Both the position numbers and the translations under genes were made by a program. A stretch of 22,425 nucleotides of DNA from a virus, in IMG/VR virus record IMGVR_UViG_3300027741_000292, positions 1-22,425 of that record; one strand, 5' to 3'. The notes under the pieces are model-generated. The model was given only the letters and a program-made list of their open reading frames with translations, was not told the DNA's origin and ran no database searches. Positions 5,863 through 14,820 of this stretch are shown here, piece after piece. Position 1 is the stretch's first letter. Each line of letters starts with the position of its first letter.

Positions 5863-5868
5863 AAAATT

Positions 5869-8532
5869 ATGTCATATGTTGATGCATTAATGGATAGAGC
5901 ACATGACCGAATACATGTGGTTGAACGTGTAAACGGTGAACGTGTTTATAAAGAATATCCAGCTAATTATGTTTTTTACTATAACGATCCCAAGGGAAAG
6001 TTTACTAGTATCTATAACACACCACTGAGTAGGTTTAGTACCCGCAGTGGTAAAGAATTTCAAAAAGAATTAAAAGCCAATAACCATAAGAAATTATGGG
6101 AAAGCGACATCAATCCAATATTCCGCTGTTTGGAAGAAAATTACTTGGGTGCAGAATCTCCCAAATTACATACAGCATTTTTTGACATTGAAACCGACTT
6201 TGATCCTGAGCGAGGCTTTTCAAAACCAGACGACCCGTTTAACCCAATTACGGCTATTTCAATATATTTAGATTGGATGGATAAATTAGTCACATTGGTA
6301 GTGCCTCCAAAAAGCTATAGCTGGGCCACAGCTGAAGAAATATGTAACGGTTATGAAAATTGCTTTTTGTTTGAAAGAGAAGAAGATCTATTAGATACTT
6401 TTCTTAATATCATTGATGATGCAGATGTACTGAGTGGTTGGAACAGTGAGGGTTTTGATATTCCCTATACTGTCATGAGAGTACATAAAGTGATGAGTAA
6501 GGATGACACTAGGCGTTTTTGTCTGTGGGGACAACATCCTAAAAAACGACAGTTTGAGCGTTTTGGTGCAGAACAACTTACTTTTGATTTGATTGGTCGA
6601 GTGCATTTGGACTATATGCAACTTTATAGGAAATATACTTATGAAGAACGTCATAGTTATAGTTTGGATGCTATTGGTGAATATGAATTAGATGAATGTA
6701 AACTTGCTTATGAAGGTACGTTGGATCAACTATACAATAGAGATTTTCCCAAATTTATTGATTACAATAGACAAGATACCCTGTTGTTGGCCAAGCTGGA
6801 TAAAAAACTAAGATTCTTAGATTTGTCCAACGAATTGGCACACGACAATACAGTATTACTAATGACCACGATGGGAGCCGTAGCGGTGACCGAACAGGCC
6901 ATTATTAATGAAGCGCATAGTAAAGGTTTAATTGTTCAAAATAGGAGAAGTAGAGATGATCAAGGCGAAACGCAAGCAGCAGGTGCCTATGTTGCTTATC
7001 CCAAAACGGGAATCCACGAATACATTGGTGCCATCGACATCAACAGCCTCTATCCCTCGGCTATTAGAGCCCTCAACATGGGACCGGAAACCATCATCGG
7101 GCAATTAAGACCCATAATGACTGATAGATATATCAGTGATAAGATGAAGGACAATGGTGGCAATTTTGCCGATGCTTGGGAGGGAATATTTGGCAGTTTT
7201 GAATATACTGCGGTGATGAATGGGGAACCAGGCACAGAAATTACTATTGATTGGGAAACTGGCGGTAGTGATATTATGAGCGCCGCAGATGTTTGGAGAA
7301 TGATATTTGATAGCAACCAACCATGGATACTCAGTGCTAATGGGACTATATTTAAATATGATACGAAAGGTATTATTCCAGGACTGCTAGAACGTTGGTA
7401 CGCTGAACGAAAAGAACTTCAGGCCAAAAAGAAAGATGCCACTACCCCAGAAGAAAAGGCCTTTTGGGATAAACGTCAGATGGTGAAAAAAATTAATTTG
7501 AATGCCTTATATGGTGCATTGCTTAACGCGGGCTGTAGGTTTTTTGATAAACGTATTGGACAATCAACAACATTGACAGGCAGGTGTATTGCTCGACATA
7601 TGCATTCCTATATCAATGAATGTATTGTTGGTGAATATAACCATGAAGGTTCTTCAATCGTTTATGGTGATACTGACAGCTCCTATTTCTCAGCATGGCC
7701 AGTAATTAAGGATGAAGTTGCTGCCGGGCGTATGGAATGGAATAAAGACATTTGTATTCAACTATATGATAACATTGCAGAACAAGTAAATGCCAGTTTC
7801 CCAGCATTTATGGAACGTGCATTTCATAGCCCAAGAGATATGGGTGCTTTGATCAAGGGTGGTAGAGAACTAGTTGCACTTAAAGGTCTTTTTATTAAGA
7901 AAAAACGATATGCTGTTTTGATTTATGACTTGGAGGGTAATAGACAGGATGTCTATGGTAAACCAGGAAAAATCAAAGCTATGGGATTGGATCTAAAACG
8001 CAGTGATACCCCCAAAGTAGTTCAAGACTTTTTGAGTGAACTGTTGTTAGCAGTTCTAACTGGTGCTGCTAAAGAAGAAATTTATGATAGAGTGCGTGAA
8101 TTTAAACTTGCATTCTTGGAACGACCAGCTTGGGAAAAAGGCACACCCAAACGTGTTAATAATTTGACCAAATATACTGCTGACGAAGAAAGATTGGGCA
8201 AGGCCAATATGCCGGGTCACGTTAGGGCCGCAATGAATTGGAACAATCTACGTAGAATGCATGGTGACAATTATTCAATGCAGATCGTTGACGGAATGAA
8301 AACCATTGTATGTAAACTTAAAGATAATCCATTAGGTTACAGTAGTGTTGGTTATCCAACAGACGAATCACACATACCACAATGGTTCAAAGATCTCCCA
8401 TTTGATGATGGGTTGATGGAAAGTACCATCGTAGATCAAAAGGTTGAAAATCTATTAGGTGTATTGGGTTGGAAAATTGGTGATTACACTGAGATTAGAA
8501 CCACATTTGATAGTTTGTTTAGTTTCGACTAA
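5869..8532 (+). CDS. 43: DNA polymerase, family B, T4 gp43-like
   Basis: 887 aa (T4 gp43 is 898). It replicates phage DNA and proofreads 3'-5'. Exonuclease motifs: FDIET with D106/E108; GWNSEGFD with N192/F196/D197; YNRQD with Y299/D303. Polymerase motifs: A, AIDINSLYPS with D390; B, KKINLNALYG (K540-G549); C, YGDTDS with D601 and D603. All catalytic residues are present and the gene is full length without interruptions. The ATG at 5869 has AAGGA six bases upstream and a hairpin just before it. The sliding clamp gene follows directly, so two replisome parts sit together; in T4 the clamp (45) and polymerase (43) are close but separated by 44, 62 and regA. Confidence 0.97.
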   Translation: MSYVDALMDRAHDRIHVVERVNGERVYKEYPANYVFYYNDPKGKFTSIYNTPLSRFSTRSGKEFQKELKANNHKKLWESDINPIFRCLEENYLGAESPKLHTAFFDIETDFDPERGFSKPDDPFNPITAISIYLDWMDKLVTLVVPPKSYSWATAEEICNGYENCFLFEREEDLLDTFLNIIDDADVLSGWNSEGFDIPYTVMRVHKVMSKDDTRRFCLWGQHPKKRQFERFGAEQLTFDLIGRVHLDYMQLYRKYTYEERHSYSLDAIGEYELDECKLAYEGTLDQLYNRDFPKFIDYNRQDTLLLAKLDKKLRFLDLSNELAHDNTVLLMTTMGAVAVTEQAIINEAHSKGLIVQNRRSRDDQGETQAAGAYVAYPKTGIHEYIGAIDINSLYPSAIRALNMGPETIIGQLRPIMTDRYISDKMKDNGGNFADAWEGIFGSFEYTAVMNGEPGTEITIDWETGGSDIMSAADVWRMIFDSNQPWILSANGTIFKYDTKGIIPGLLERWYAERKELQAKKKDATTPEEKAFWDKRQMVKKINLNALYGALLNAGCRFFDKRIGQSTTLTGRCIARHMHSYINECIVGEYNHEGSSIVYGDTDSSYFSAWPVIKDEVAAGRMEWNKDICIQLYDNIAEQVNASFPAFMERAFHSPRDMGALIKGGRELVALKGLFIKKKRYAVLIYDLEGNRQDVYGKPGKIKAMGLDLKRSDTPKVVQDFLSELLLAVLTGAAKEEIYDRVREFKLAFLERPAWEKGTPKRVNNLTKYTADEERLGKANMPGHVRAAMNWNNLRRMHGDNYSMQIVDGMKTIVCKLKDNPLGYSSVGYPTDESHIPQWFKDLPFDDGLMESTIVDQKVENLLGVLGWKIGDYTEIRTTFDSLFSFD

Positions 8533-8550
8533 TAAATTCAACCATATTAG

Positions 8551-8579
8551 TTGCTAATTCTAAATACATTAGTTATAAT
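8551..8579 (+). promoter_or_regulatory. Sigma70-like promoter for sliding clamp
   Basis: TTGCTA (8551-8556), 17-base spacer, TATAAT (8574-8579). GGAG at 8591-8594 and ATG at 8600 follow. The spacer contains TCTAAATAC, one mismatch from the late box TATAAATAC, so dual use is possible. Confidence 0.7.
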
Positions 8580-8599
8580 TCAATATCATAGGAGTGAAC

Positions 8600-9346
8600 A
8601 TGAAAGATCAATTATCGGATATTATTCAACATACACACGGTTTAGGTGTTGTTGATCTAGTTAAAGTTACAGGAACTGAGTCTGAAACTATTGTAAATGC
8701 AGTGGCTGAAGATCGTAGCGTTATTGTAGAAGCCAAATTTTCTGGCCCAGTGGCAGATTTTATTGGTGTGTTTGGTATGCCAAACATGGGTAAATTAAAT
8801 ACCATTATCAATATCGGCGAATATAAAGAAGATGCCATTCTTAATATTATTAAACAAGACAAAACAGGTGAAGATGGGACTGTTACTAGTCTCCCAGTTG
8901 GTATTCATTTTGAAAACAAAACTAGAGACTTTAAGAACGATTATAGGTTTATGGTACAGGATATCATTAACGATCGCTTAAAAACAGTTAAGTTTAAAGG
9001 TGTTAAGTGGGGCGTGGAGATTGAGCCAAGTGTGTTGAGTATTCAACGTATGAAGTTTCAAGCACAGGCCAATAGTGAGGAAGAAACATTTATTGCCAAA
9101 ACAGACAAGGGCAATTTAGTATTTTACTTTGGTGATCACAGTAGCCATGCAGGCAATTTTGTTTTTGCTTCCAGTATTAGTGGCTCGTTGAGCAAGGCTT
9201 GGAATTGGCCAGTGGGTGTAGTTATTAGTATCCTCAATTTGCCAGGCGACAAAGTCGTGCGTTTTAGTGATGAGGGTGCGGCACAGATCACTGTTGATAG
9301 TGGTATTGCTGTTTGGACTTATACTATTCCAGCTCAAACCAAGTAA
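8600..9346 (+). CDS. 45: Sliding clamp, T4 gp45-like
   Basis: 248 aa (T4 gp45 is 228). It forms the ring that tethers the polymerase and, in T4, also activates late transcription. Recognised by GVFGMPNMGKLNTIINIGEY with GIHFENK in the N-terminal half, and DKGNLVFYFGDHSSHAGNFVF...WNWPVGVVISIL in the C-terminal half, as in clamp proteins of aquatic T4-like phages. I chose ATG 8600, five bases after GGAG; a GTG at 8594 overlaps that ribosome site and is unlikely. It has its own promoter after the polymerase gene. No clamp loader (44/62) is in this window. Confidence 0.87.
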   Translation: MKDQLSDIIQHTHGLGVVDLVKVTGTESETIVNAVAEDRSVIVEAKFSGPVADFIGVFGMPNMGKLNTIINIGEYKEDAILNIIKQDKTGEDGTVTSLPVGIHFENKTRDFKNDYRFMVQDIINDRLKTVKFKGVKWGVEIEPSVLSIQRMKFQAQANSEEETFIAKTDKGNLVFYFGDHSSHAGNFVFASSISGSLSKAWNWPVGVVISILNLPGDKVVRFSDEGAAQITVDSGIAVWTYTIPAQTK

Positions 9347-9395
9347 AAGTCTGTGATCAAAAGACTAGACGTGCTTGTGGCATTAACAGAAGAAT

Positions 9396-11210
9396 ATGAA
9401 TCAAGATAATTTAACAGAAAAACAACTTGGCCCTAATGGGCTGAGTCAATATGCAGTATTTTTGCCAGCCATATCTGGATTCTATGCTACATTTATTGGC
9501 AATCAACGTGTCAATAATGACTTCATTGACCCTGCACGTATGCCAGCACAAATACAGGATATGGAACAATTAAATTGGCTTAATAGTCAAAAAAGTCTGT
9601 TTCCATATAAATGGAGTTTGTATTCAGGTGGCCATGCCAACTTGGATCTATCTAAACCTGACCCGAGTGAGGATATGGTTCGTGATCGAGAGCCGGGCAG
9701 TTTTATATTAGGTGATAGTGGTGGGTTTCAATTAGGTAAAGGTCTTTGGCCTGGAGAATGGCGAGACCCCAATAGCACAGAAGTTCAACAACATTTGGCA
9801 GCATTGAAGGCAGCTGGTCCAGAAGTTCGTCCGGCTTTAGATTCAAGTGGAAATCCAAAAAAAGATAAAAATGGCAATGTAAAAACAGTTGTAATTGATC
9901 ATGCTAAACAATATCAAGATCGAATCGATGCGGCACAGAAGAAGCGTGAAGTTATTTTAAATTGGTTAGATACAGTTGCTGATTATGCAATGATTTTGGA
10001 CGTTCCAACCTGGGTCATTTATAATCCAGAAGCCAGTGATGCTTGTGGTATTAAAACATACGCAGATGCCATCAATGCTACGAAATATAATAATGAATAT
10101 TTTATGGCTAATCGCCGTGGAGTAAAAAATGGCGGCGCAAAGTTTCTAAATGTTCTTCAAGGTTCCAATCATGAGGAAGCTGATGAGTGGTATGACCTAA
10201 TGAAGGATTATTGTGATCCTGCAAAGTATCCTGATACACATTTCAATGGTTGGGCCATGGGTGGTCAGAATATGTGTGAGCCAGAGTTGATTTTACACAG
10301 ATTAGTGGCTTTGCGCTATGATAATCTTTTGCAGGAAGGTGTTCATGATTGGATGCACTTTTTGGGAACTAGTAAGTTGGAATGGGCAGTATTGCTAACT
10401 GATATTCAACGTGCAATTAGGAAATATGTTAACCCACAGTTTACTATTAGTTTTGATTGTGCTAGTCCATTCTTAGCCACAGCAAATGGTCAATTATATC
10501 ATGAGATTTCAGTTCCAAATAAAGGAAAGTGGAGTTATAGAATGGCTGGTGGCTGTGATGATAAAAAATATGCCCAAGACACTAGACCATTTGGTCAAGC
10601 TTTATTAGATGATGGTCTTTATAATACTTTTGAAGAAAGTCCTATCAGTTCTAAAATGTTGATCAAGGATGTTTGTATATATGGTCATGGTGTTCCTAAT
10701 TGGACCGCCATAGATGCAGATAACATTGATCATTCAAAAGTATTTAAAGATCCAGTGATTATGAATGATCCTCGCTATTGGATCACAATGGGTGATAAAA
10801 ACAAAATTGACAAAGTGGGAACCACCAGTTGGGATAGTTTTAGCTATGCATTGATGATGGGGCATAATGTTTGGATGCATATCACAGCAGTTCAACGTGC
10901 CAATGCTCTTTATGAACAGGGGCATTATCCAGCAATGATGCAACGTCGTGGCGGTGATTATGCCAAATTTGGAGATATTGTTGATAAAATCTTTGCGGCA
11001 ACGACTAGACAAGAATCAGAAGATATAATTAAAAGTTATAGCAGCTATTGGATGGAAATCCCTGGAACTAGAGGGTTTACTGGTAAAAAATCGATGAATC
11101 CCTTGACCATGAGCAATAAACTTGTTACAATAGAAGGAACAACCACAAAGGTTGAAAAAGTTAAAAAAGAAAAATCTAAAGTAATACTAAACGATTTATT
11201 TGAGGAGTGA
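9396..11210 (+). CDS. dpdA: DpdA-like TGT-family transglycosylase (7-deazaguanine insertion)
   Basis: 604 aa. TGT-family enzymes exchange guanine for a 7-deazaguanine base; phage DpdA does this in DNA rather than tRNA. Visible landmarks: GDSGGFQ with D107 (TGT general acid/base motif DSGGFQ); ILDVPTW, matching the substrate-binding Asp region; FNGWAMGG, matching the TGT GG(L)xxGE loop; and ISFDCASP with D354, matching the catalytic nucleophile in TGT FDCVxPTR. The C-terminal CxCxxC...H zinc site of tRNA TGTs is absent, which favours DpdA. The ribosome site before ATG 9396 is weak. A YdcH-like gene follows. FolE and a QueD-like gene elsewhere in the window support the pathway. TGT family is firm; DNA as substrate is inferred. 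Confidence 0.87.
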   Translation: MNQDNLTEKQLGPNGLSQYAVFLPAISGFYATFIGNQRVNNDFIDPARMPAQIQDMEQLNWLNSQKSLFPYKWSLYSGGHANLDLSKPDPSEDMVRDREPGSFILGDSGGFQLGKGLWPGEWRDPNSTEVQQHLAALKAAGPEVRPALDSSGNPKKDKNGNVKTVVIDHAKQYQDRIDAAQKKREVILNWLDTVADYAMILDVPTWVIYNPEASDACGIKTYADAINATKYNNEYFMANRRGVKNGGAKFLNVLQGSNHEEADEWYDLMKDYCDPAKYPDTHFNGWAMGGQNMCEPELILHRLVALRYDNLLQEGVHDWMHFLGTSKLEWAVLLTDIQRAIRKYVNPQFTISFDCASPFLATANGQLYHEISVPNKGKWSYRMAGGCDDKKYAQDTRPFGQALLDDGLYNTFEESPISSKMLIKDVCIYGHGVPNWTAIDADNIDHSKVFKDPVIMNDPRYWITMGDKNKIDKVGTTSWDSFSYALMMGHNVWMHITAVQRANALYEQGHYPAMMQRRGGDYAKFGDIVDKIFAATTRQESEDIIKSYSSYWMEIPGTRGFTGKKSMNPLTMSNKLVTIEGTTTKVEKVKKEKSKVILNDLFEE

Positions 11211-11212
11211 CT

Positions 11213-11425
11213 ATGTACGAAAATCGAATCCGCCATCTTAAAGAAATGCACAGAGTTTTAGATAAAAAATTGGATGAACATGAAAAAAATCATGCTCATA
11301 CAGAAGAAACTTTGGTTCACGATTGGAAAAAACAAAAACTTGTTCTTAAAGATGAAATTCGTAGGTTAGAACGCCTACAATGGGAACACGAAAACGAAAC
11401 TGTTGATTTAGATAGAGATCATTAA
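11213..11425 (+). CDS. YdcH/DUF465-like small coiled-coil protein
   Basis: 70 aa from ATG 11213, five bases after GGAG, which lies in the end of dpdA. It is highly charged and helical. LKEMHRVLDKKLDEHEKN followed by WKKQKLVLKDEIRRLERL matches DUF465 (YdcH family): 'Li..Lk..d..f..L...h..Ld..I' then 'lkkeKL.lKDei.r.l'. The molecular function of YdcH proteins is unknown; they are small soluble coiled coils common in Proteobacteria. It sits between dpdA and a membrane protein with a good ribosome site, so it is likely translated in the same operon. Confidence 0.7.
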   Translation: MYENRIRHLKEMHRVLDKKLDEHEKNHAHTEETLVHDWKKQKLVLKDEIRRLERLQWEHENETVDLDRDH

Positions 11426-11441
11426 TTAGAAAGGAAATACT

Positions 11442-11801
11442 ATGTTAAACTTATATAAAGGTCTATTGGATATCACTATTAAAAATAGTAAAACTCAGAT
11501 TAGTGAAATTACCACACATATTAGACAATTTAATGAAAAAGATGAAAATTCTCTTTTGCAACCTAAAAGCTATTGGAATCTTTTATTGGAAATGTCCTGG
11601 ATATTAATCACATTGTTTAAGAGTGTGATTGGTATTGGTTTGTTAATGTGTATGTTTATTGTGTTCTATCCTTTGAACGCATTCTTGTCATATCTTGAAT
11701 TGTTTGTGGTTAAATCTGAACAAAGTTTGTCTCCATATACATTTGCAGAAAAGCCACTATTAGAAGAAACTACAACTAAAAAACTACGAGCGCAAAAATG
11801 A
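11442..11801 (+). CDS. Membrane protein of unknown function
   Basis: 119 aa, ATG 11442 with AAGGA six bases upstream. The N-terminal ~45 residues are soluble and helical (KNSKTQISEITTHIRQFNEK). One long or two closely spaced hydrophobic helices cover about residues 51-90 (ILITLFKSVIGIGLLMCMF...FLSYLELFVV), and a short charged tail ends in KKLRAQK. No family recognised. It overlaps the next gene by ATGA, implying translational coupling to the oxidoreductase. Confidence 0.7.
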   Translation: MLNLYKGLLDITIKNSKTQISEITTHIRQFNEKDENSLLQPKSYWNLLLEMSWILITLFKSVIGIGLLMCMFIVFYPLNAFLSYLELFVVKSEQSLSPYTFAEKPLLEETTTKKLRAQK

Positions 11802-12676
11802 AAAGTTTGATTGTGGGTATGGGCATCGGCCAATTATACAAAACTGTTTTGACAGAATTAGGTCATGACATTGTTACTGTTGATGCCGATAAAAATAAAA
11901 ATGTAGATTTTGAAACTATTGATCAAGCAATCCTAGTTCATAAGCATTTTGATACTGCACATATCTGCACTCCAAACTTTACACATTTCGACCTTACCAC
12001 TCGAGCAGCTCGAGCTAGTAAAATTGTATTTGTTGAAAAGCCAGGTGTTGCTGCTGCCTTAAATTGGGCCACTTTGGTTCATACATTTAAAGACACACGT
12101 TTCATGATGGTTAAAAACAACATGTGGCGTGACAATATTCAACAATTAAAACAATCAGCTCTTGATTCTAATAAGGTTAATTTGTTGTGGCATAATCGAG
12201 ATCGAGTACCTAATCCGGGCACTTGGTTTACTACTAAGAAGTTGTCATTTGGTGGCGTGAGTCGAGACCTAATGCCGCATTTATTGAGCTTGTATATTGC
12301 TCTAAATCCCGATTGGATAGAAGAATCAATGACCGGTAAGAGCTCAGATCGTAAATGGAATTTAGAGGATCTAACACAAACCGATTATGGCATTGTAAAA
12401 GCTGATGGTGTTTATGATGTGGATGACCATTGTTATATAGATTTTGGCACCAAATGGCATTTGTCGGCCGACTGGCGAACCAATCAGACTGATAATAGAT
12501 CCATTAAGTTTGAAAAATCTGATGGAACTACAGAAACGTTTGAATTGGGACTTTGCCCTGAATCAGCATATAAATCAATGATTGCGGATGCTTTGGCTAA
12601 TCTAAATAACGAAAATTTTTGGAGACAACAATTGGTTTATGACTATTGGATTCATGAAAGAGTGGAAAATTTATGA
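11798..12676 (+). CDS. Gfo/Idh/MocA-family oxidoreductase
   Basis: 292 aa, shorter than most members (about 330-380). The N-terminal Rossmann fold has GMGIGQLY at residues 7-14, an acidic strand end (VDAD), ICTPNFTHFDL, and the family EKP motif at E80-K81-P82. A C-terminal alpha/beta substrate domain follows. Such enzymes oxidise or reduce sugars, often nucleotide-linked, with NAD(P). It overlaps both its upstream neighbour and the zinc-type dehydrogenase downstream by ATGA, so the two dehydrogenases are probably made together. A paired role in making an unusual sugar is plausible; the substrate is unknown. Confidence 0.85.
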   Translation: MKSLIVGMGIGQLYKTVLTELGHDIVTVDADKNKNVDFETIDQAILVHKHFDTAHICTPNFTHFDLTTRAARASKIVFVEKPGVAAALNWATLVHTFKDTRFMMVKNNMWRDNIQQLKQSALDSNKVNLLWHNRDRVPNPGTWFTTKKLSFGGVSRDLMPHLLSLYIALNPDWIEESMTGKSSDRKWNLEDLTQTDYGIVKADGVYDVDDHCYIDFGTKWHLSADWRTNQTDNRSIKFEKSDGTTETFELGLCPESAYKSMIADALANLNNENFWRQQLVYDYWIHERVENL

Positions 12677-13554
12677 TAGTCAAATGCCTGCAAACTCTTG
12701 GTCAAGGTAACTTTGAAGAAGTTGAATATCAAGTTCCAGCAATTGGAAAAAATGAAATTCAAGTTCGCGCAGTGATGACTGGTGTGTGCAGAAGTGATAT
12801 TGATATGATGCAGGGTAATTTTGGCCCATTACCATTGCATATGCAAGGTCATGAAGGTCTAGGCCAAGTAGTTGCTATTGGTGATGATATTTCCAATGTC
12901 AAAATAGGCGACTACGTTGCTACACGTGGCGAACCAGCTTACGCAGATATATATAATGTGCGTAAAGATGAGTATATATATGTGCCAGAAGCACACCCTA
13001 GATATATTATTGAACCTGTAGCCTGCGGAATTAATACTGCACAACTTGATACCAAAGATAAAAATAGTAAAATTCTAATCATTGGTAGTGGATTTTTGGC
13101 TTGGGTTGCTTATCACACCCTAACTAAATTTAAACATTATAAAAATGTAGATGTGTTAGGTTCCAGTAATATCGACCTATGGGGAGATGTATTATTATTC
13201 GGAACCAGTGAAAGCTATGATGTGGTTATTGACCTATCTGGAAAATATGCTTTGGGTTTGGATATAAACCTAAATAATAATGCATTAATAGTTGATGCTG
13301 TTGGAAAAGCTGTATCAAAACAAGAAGCACAACAACAACTTTGGAAAGCTGTTACTACTATTAAGCCCAGTCCACGTAATCCAAATTTTCATCAATCGAT
13401 GAAAGACGCTGTATGGATGATTGAAAACGGTTATCTTGACGTTGATAATTTCTGGACAAGAGCTTATAATAGGACAACTGAATGGCAACAGGCATTTGCG
13501 GATGGTGTGGATCGTCCAAATGGCTATAGCAGAGGTTACATTAAATGGGATTAA
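12673..13554 (+). CDS. Zinc-type alcohol dehydrogenase (MDR family)
   Basis: 293 aa, short for the family (about 340-350). The GroES-like half has GVCRSDID (C39), GHEGLGQVVAIG (H60, E61), VKIGDYVATRG and IEPVACG (E114). These are the catalytic zinc-site landmarks of medium-chain dehydrogenases. The four-Cys structural zinc lobe is missing. The Rossmann half is compact with ILIIGSGFLAW as the nucleotide loop. The gene begins within the end of the oxidoreductase gene and overlaps the next gene by ten bases. Pairing with a Gfo/Idh/MocA protein is known in sugar and surface-glycan clusters. Substrate unknown. Confidence 0.85.
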   Translation: MIVKCLQTLGQGNFEEVEYQVPAIGKNEIQVRAVMTGVCRSDIDMMQGNFGPLPLHMQGHEGLGQVVAIGDDISNVKIGDYVATRGEPAYADIYNVRKDEYIYVPEAHPRYIIEPVACGINTAQLDTKDKNSKILIIGSGFLAWVAYHTLTKFKHYKNVDVLGSSNIDLWGDVLLFGTSESYDVVIDLSGKYALGLDINLNNNALIVDAVGKAVSKQEAQQQLWKAVTTIKPSPRNPNFHQSMKDAVWMIENGYLDVDNFWTRAYNRTTEWQQAFADGVDRPNGYSRGYIKWD

Positions 13555-14063
13555 ACACAGTAGAACGTCAAGGTGTCACATACTTTACGGGTTATGAAGT
13601 AGAACATACTGTTTGCCATGGTATGAAAACGTTGTTTGTTGTGGGCACACCACCACTTGAAGAAATCTTCTCAAAAGCTGAGGAAAGTCAAGTAAAACAC
13701 ATCTATTTTGGTACTAGTCAAAGCTTTAATCCTAAGGCAATGACCCATGGTGAATATCAAGCATGGGATGAAGTTATCCTTGGCTGTTTAAATAAAGACT
13801 ATTGGGTAACTTTAGATTTTGGTGTAGAACACATTGAAGGTGTATTGGAATCTAGTTACAACGAATATAATCGTTTTGTTCCTATGATTAGTGTAAAATT
13901 GCCTTACATTAATCAACTCAACTATAATGCAACATTAAAGTTGGATGATAAGACTTGGGGAGCCACAAATCCAGGCGTATGGACACATCATCTTCAAAGC
14001 CTAATGAATAAGGAAACTTATACTCATTGGGATCAATATGAAAACGACTCAACAGTTGAATAA
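13545..14063 (+). CDS. Conserved T4-like phage protein, function unknown
   Basis: 172 aa, overlapping the dehydrogenase gene by ten bases. It begins MGLNTVERQGVTYFTGYEVE and includes GMKTLFVVGTPP, VKHIYFGTSQSF, YWVTLDF, VPMISVKLPYI and KTWGATNPGVWTHHLQSLM. This set is a family I recall from T4-like phages of cyanobacteria and other aquatic bacteria, without known activity. The alternation of short beta strands with loops suggests an alpha/beta or barrel fold. It is the first of three consecutive conserved phage genes before the QueD-like gene and the strong hairpin at 15110. Confidence 0.75.
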   Translation: MGLNTVERQGVTYFTGYEVEHTVCHGMKTLFVVGTPPLEEIFSKAEESQVKHIYFGTSQSFNPKAMTHGEYQAWDEVILGCLNKDYWVTLDFGVEHIEGVLESSYNEYNRFVPMISVKLPYINQLNYNATLKLDDKTWGATNPGVWTHHLQSLMNKETYTHWDQYENDSTVE

Positions 14064-14074
14064 GGAAATATAAA

Positions 14075-14356
14075 ATGGGATTCAAGCGTTGGTTAAGAAG
14101 TTGGTTATATTCTGATCAGGAACCGGAAATCAAAATACGTTCAACATCACTTGTAAGTTATTCGGACTCTCGTCAAGATTTTGGAAACAGTATTAAGTTT
14201 AATTTAGTTTCGGCTCGAGGCGGGGCAATTATCACAGTAAAACATTATGATCAAGTCAAAGATCGAGAGTTTGAAACAGTTTATGTAATTCATGAAGATG
14301 AAAGTTTCGATCAAAATCTACTTAATATTATCAACATGGAAAGGATTAAATTATGA
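14075..14356 (+). CDS. Conserved small phage protein
   Basis: 93 aa, ATG 14075 with AAGGA upstream. After a basic, Trp-containing N-terminus (MGFKRWLRSWLY) the protein looks like a small beta sheet with a C-terminal helix: NSIKFNLVSARGGAIITVKHYD, REFETVYVIHED, then SFDQNLLNIINME. I recognise the 'GIKF...a.GG.iv....yd...d......YvI.d' pattern from T4-like phages but know no function. It overlaps the QueD-like gene by ATGA, so the two are probably coupled. Confidence 0.72.
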   Translation: MGFKRWLRSWLYSDQEPEIKIRSTSLVSYSDSRQDFGNSIKFNLVSARGGAIITVKHYDQVKDREFETVYVIHEDESFDQNLLNIINMERIKL

Positions 14357-14781
14357 ATCAAGAGCAACGTGAAACTATCGAGCGTATTAAATCTGCGGCT
14401 AATAGGAATATTTGGGTTACATTTCAAAAAGCTGGATTTCATAAATATCCAGCAGCCAGTATTGATCCAGCATTAGAGGATGTTTCCTATCTTGGAAATC
14501 GTCATCGTCATTTGTTTAAATTCAATATACAAATTGAAATTTTCCATAATGACCGTGAAATCGAATTTCATCAATTTTTAAACTATTGTGAGTCATTGTT
14601 CAATACTGGTGCTATTGACATTGACTATAAGAGTGTGGAGATGCTGGCTGACGACCTGTATCTACATATTGCTGTACGATATCCCAATCGTGCAGTAACC
14701 ATCTCCGTAAGTGAAGATGGTGAATGTGGTTGTACTATTGAGTATAATACTCGTAGACCCAACCTAACTGTTAGTGTATAA
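14353..14781 (+). CDS. QueD/PTPS-like T-fold protein (putative)
   Basis: 142 aa. Its order of elements parallels 6-carboxytetrahydropterin synthase QueD: His30, then H51-R-H53 in NRHRHLFKFNIQIEI (QueD LHGHSFMVRLEI, zinc His pair); REIEFHQFLNYCE (QueD IIDFAELK); YKSVEMLADDLYLHI (QueD NPTSEVLAKWIW); and VTISVSEDGECGC with E121 (QueD VMVKETCTAGC, catalytic Glu). The zinc histidines and Glu are in place, but the catalytic Cys before HxH is Leu47 and the DHH...N element is not obvious. It may be a diverged enzyme or a non-catalytic T-fold protein. QueD acts just after FolE in preQ0 synthesis, and a FolE lies in this window. The alignment was made by eye. Confidence 0.55.
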   Translation: MNQEQRETIERIKSAANRNIWVTFQKAGFHKYPAASIDPALEDVSYLGNRHRHLFKFNIQIEIFHNDREIEFHQFLNYCESLFNTGAIDIDYKSVEMLADDLYLHIAVRYPNRAVTISVSEDGECGCTIEYNTRRPNLTVSV

Positions 14782-14820
14782 TTATTTTTTAACTTTAACT
14801 TTTGAAAGAAAGAAAACAAA

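Noticed and set aside
11990-12025. CTCGAG inverted repeats
   Set aside because: They come from repeated Arg-Ala codons (TRAARAS) inside the oxidoreductase gene.
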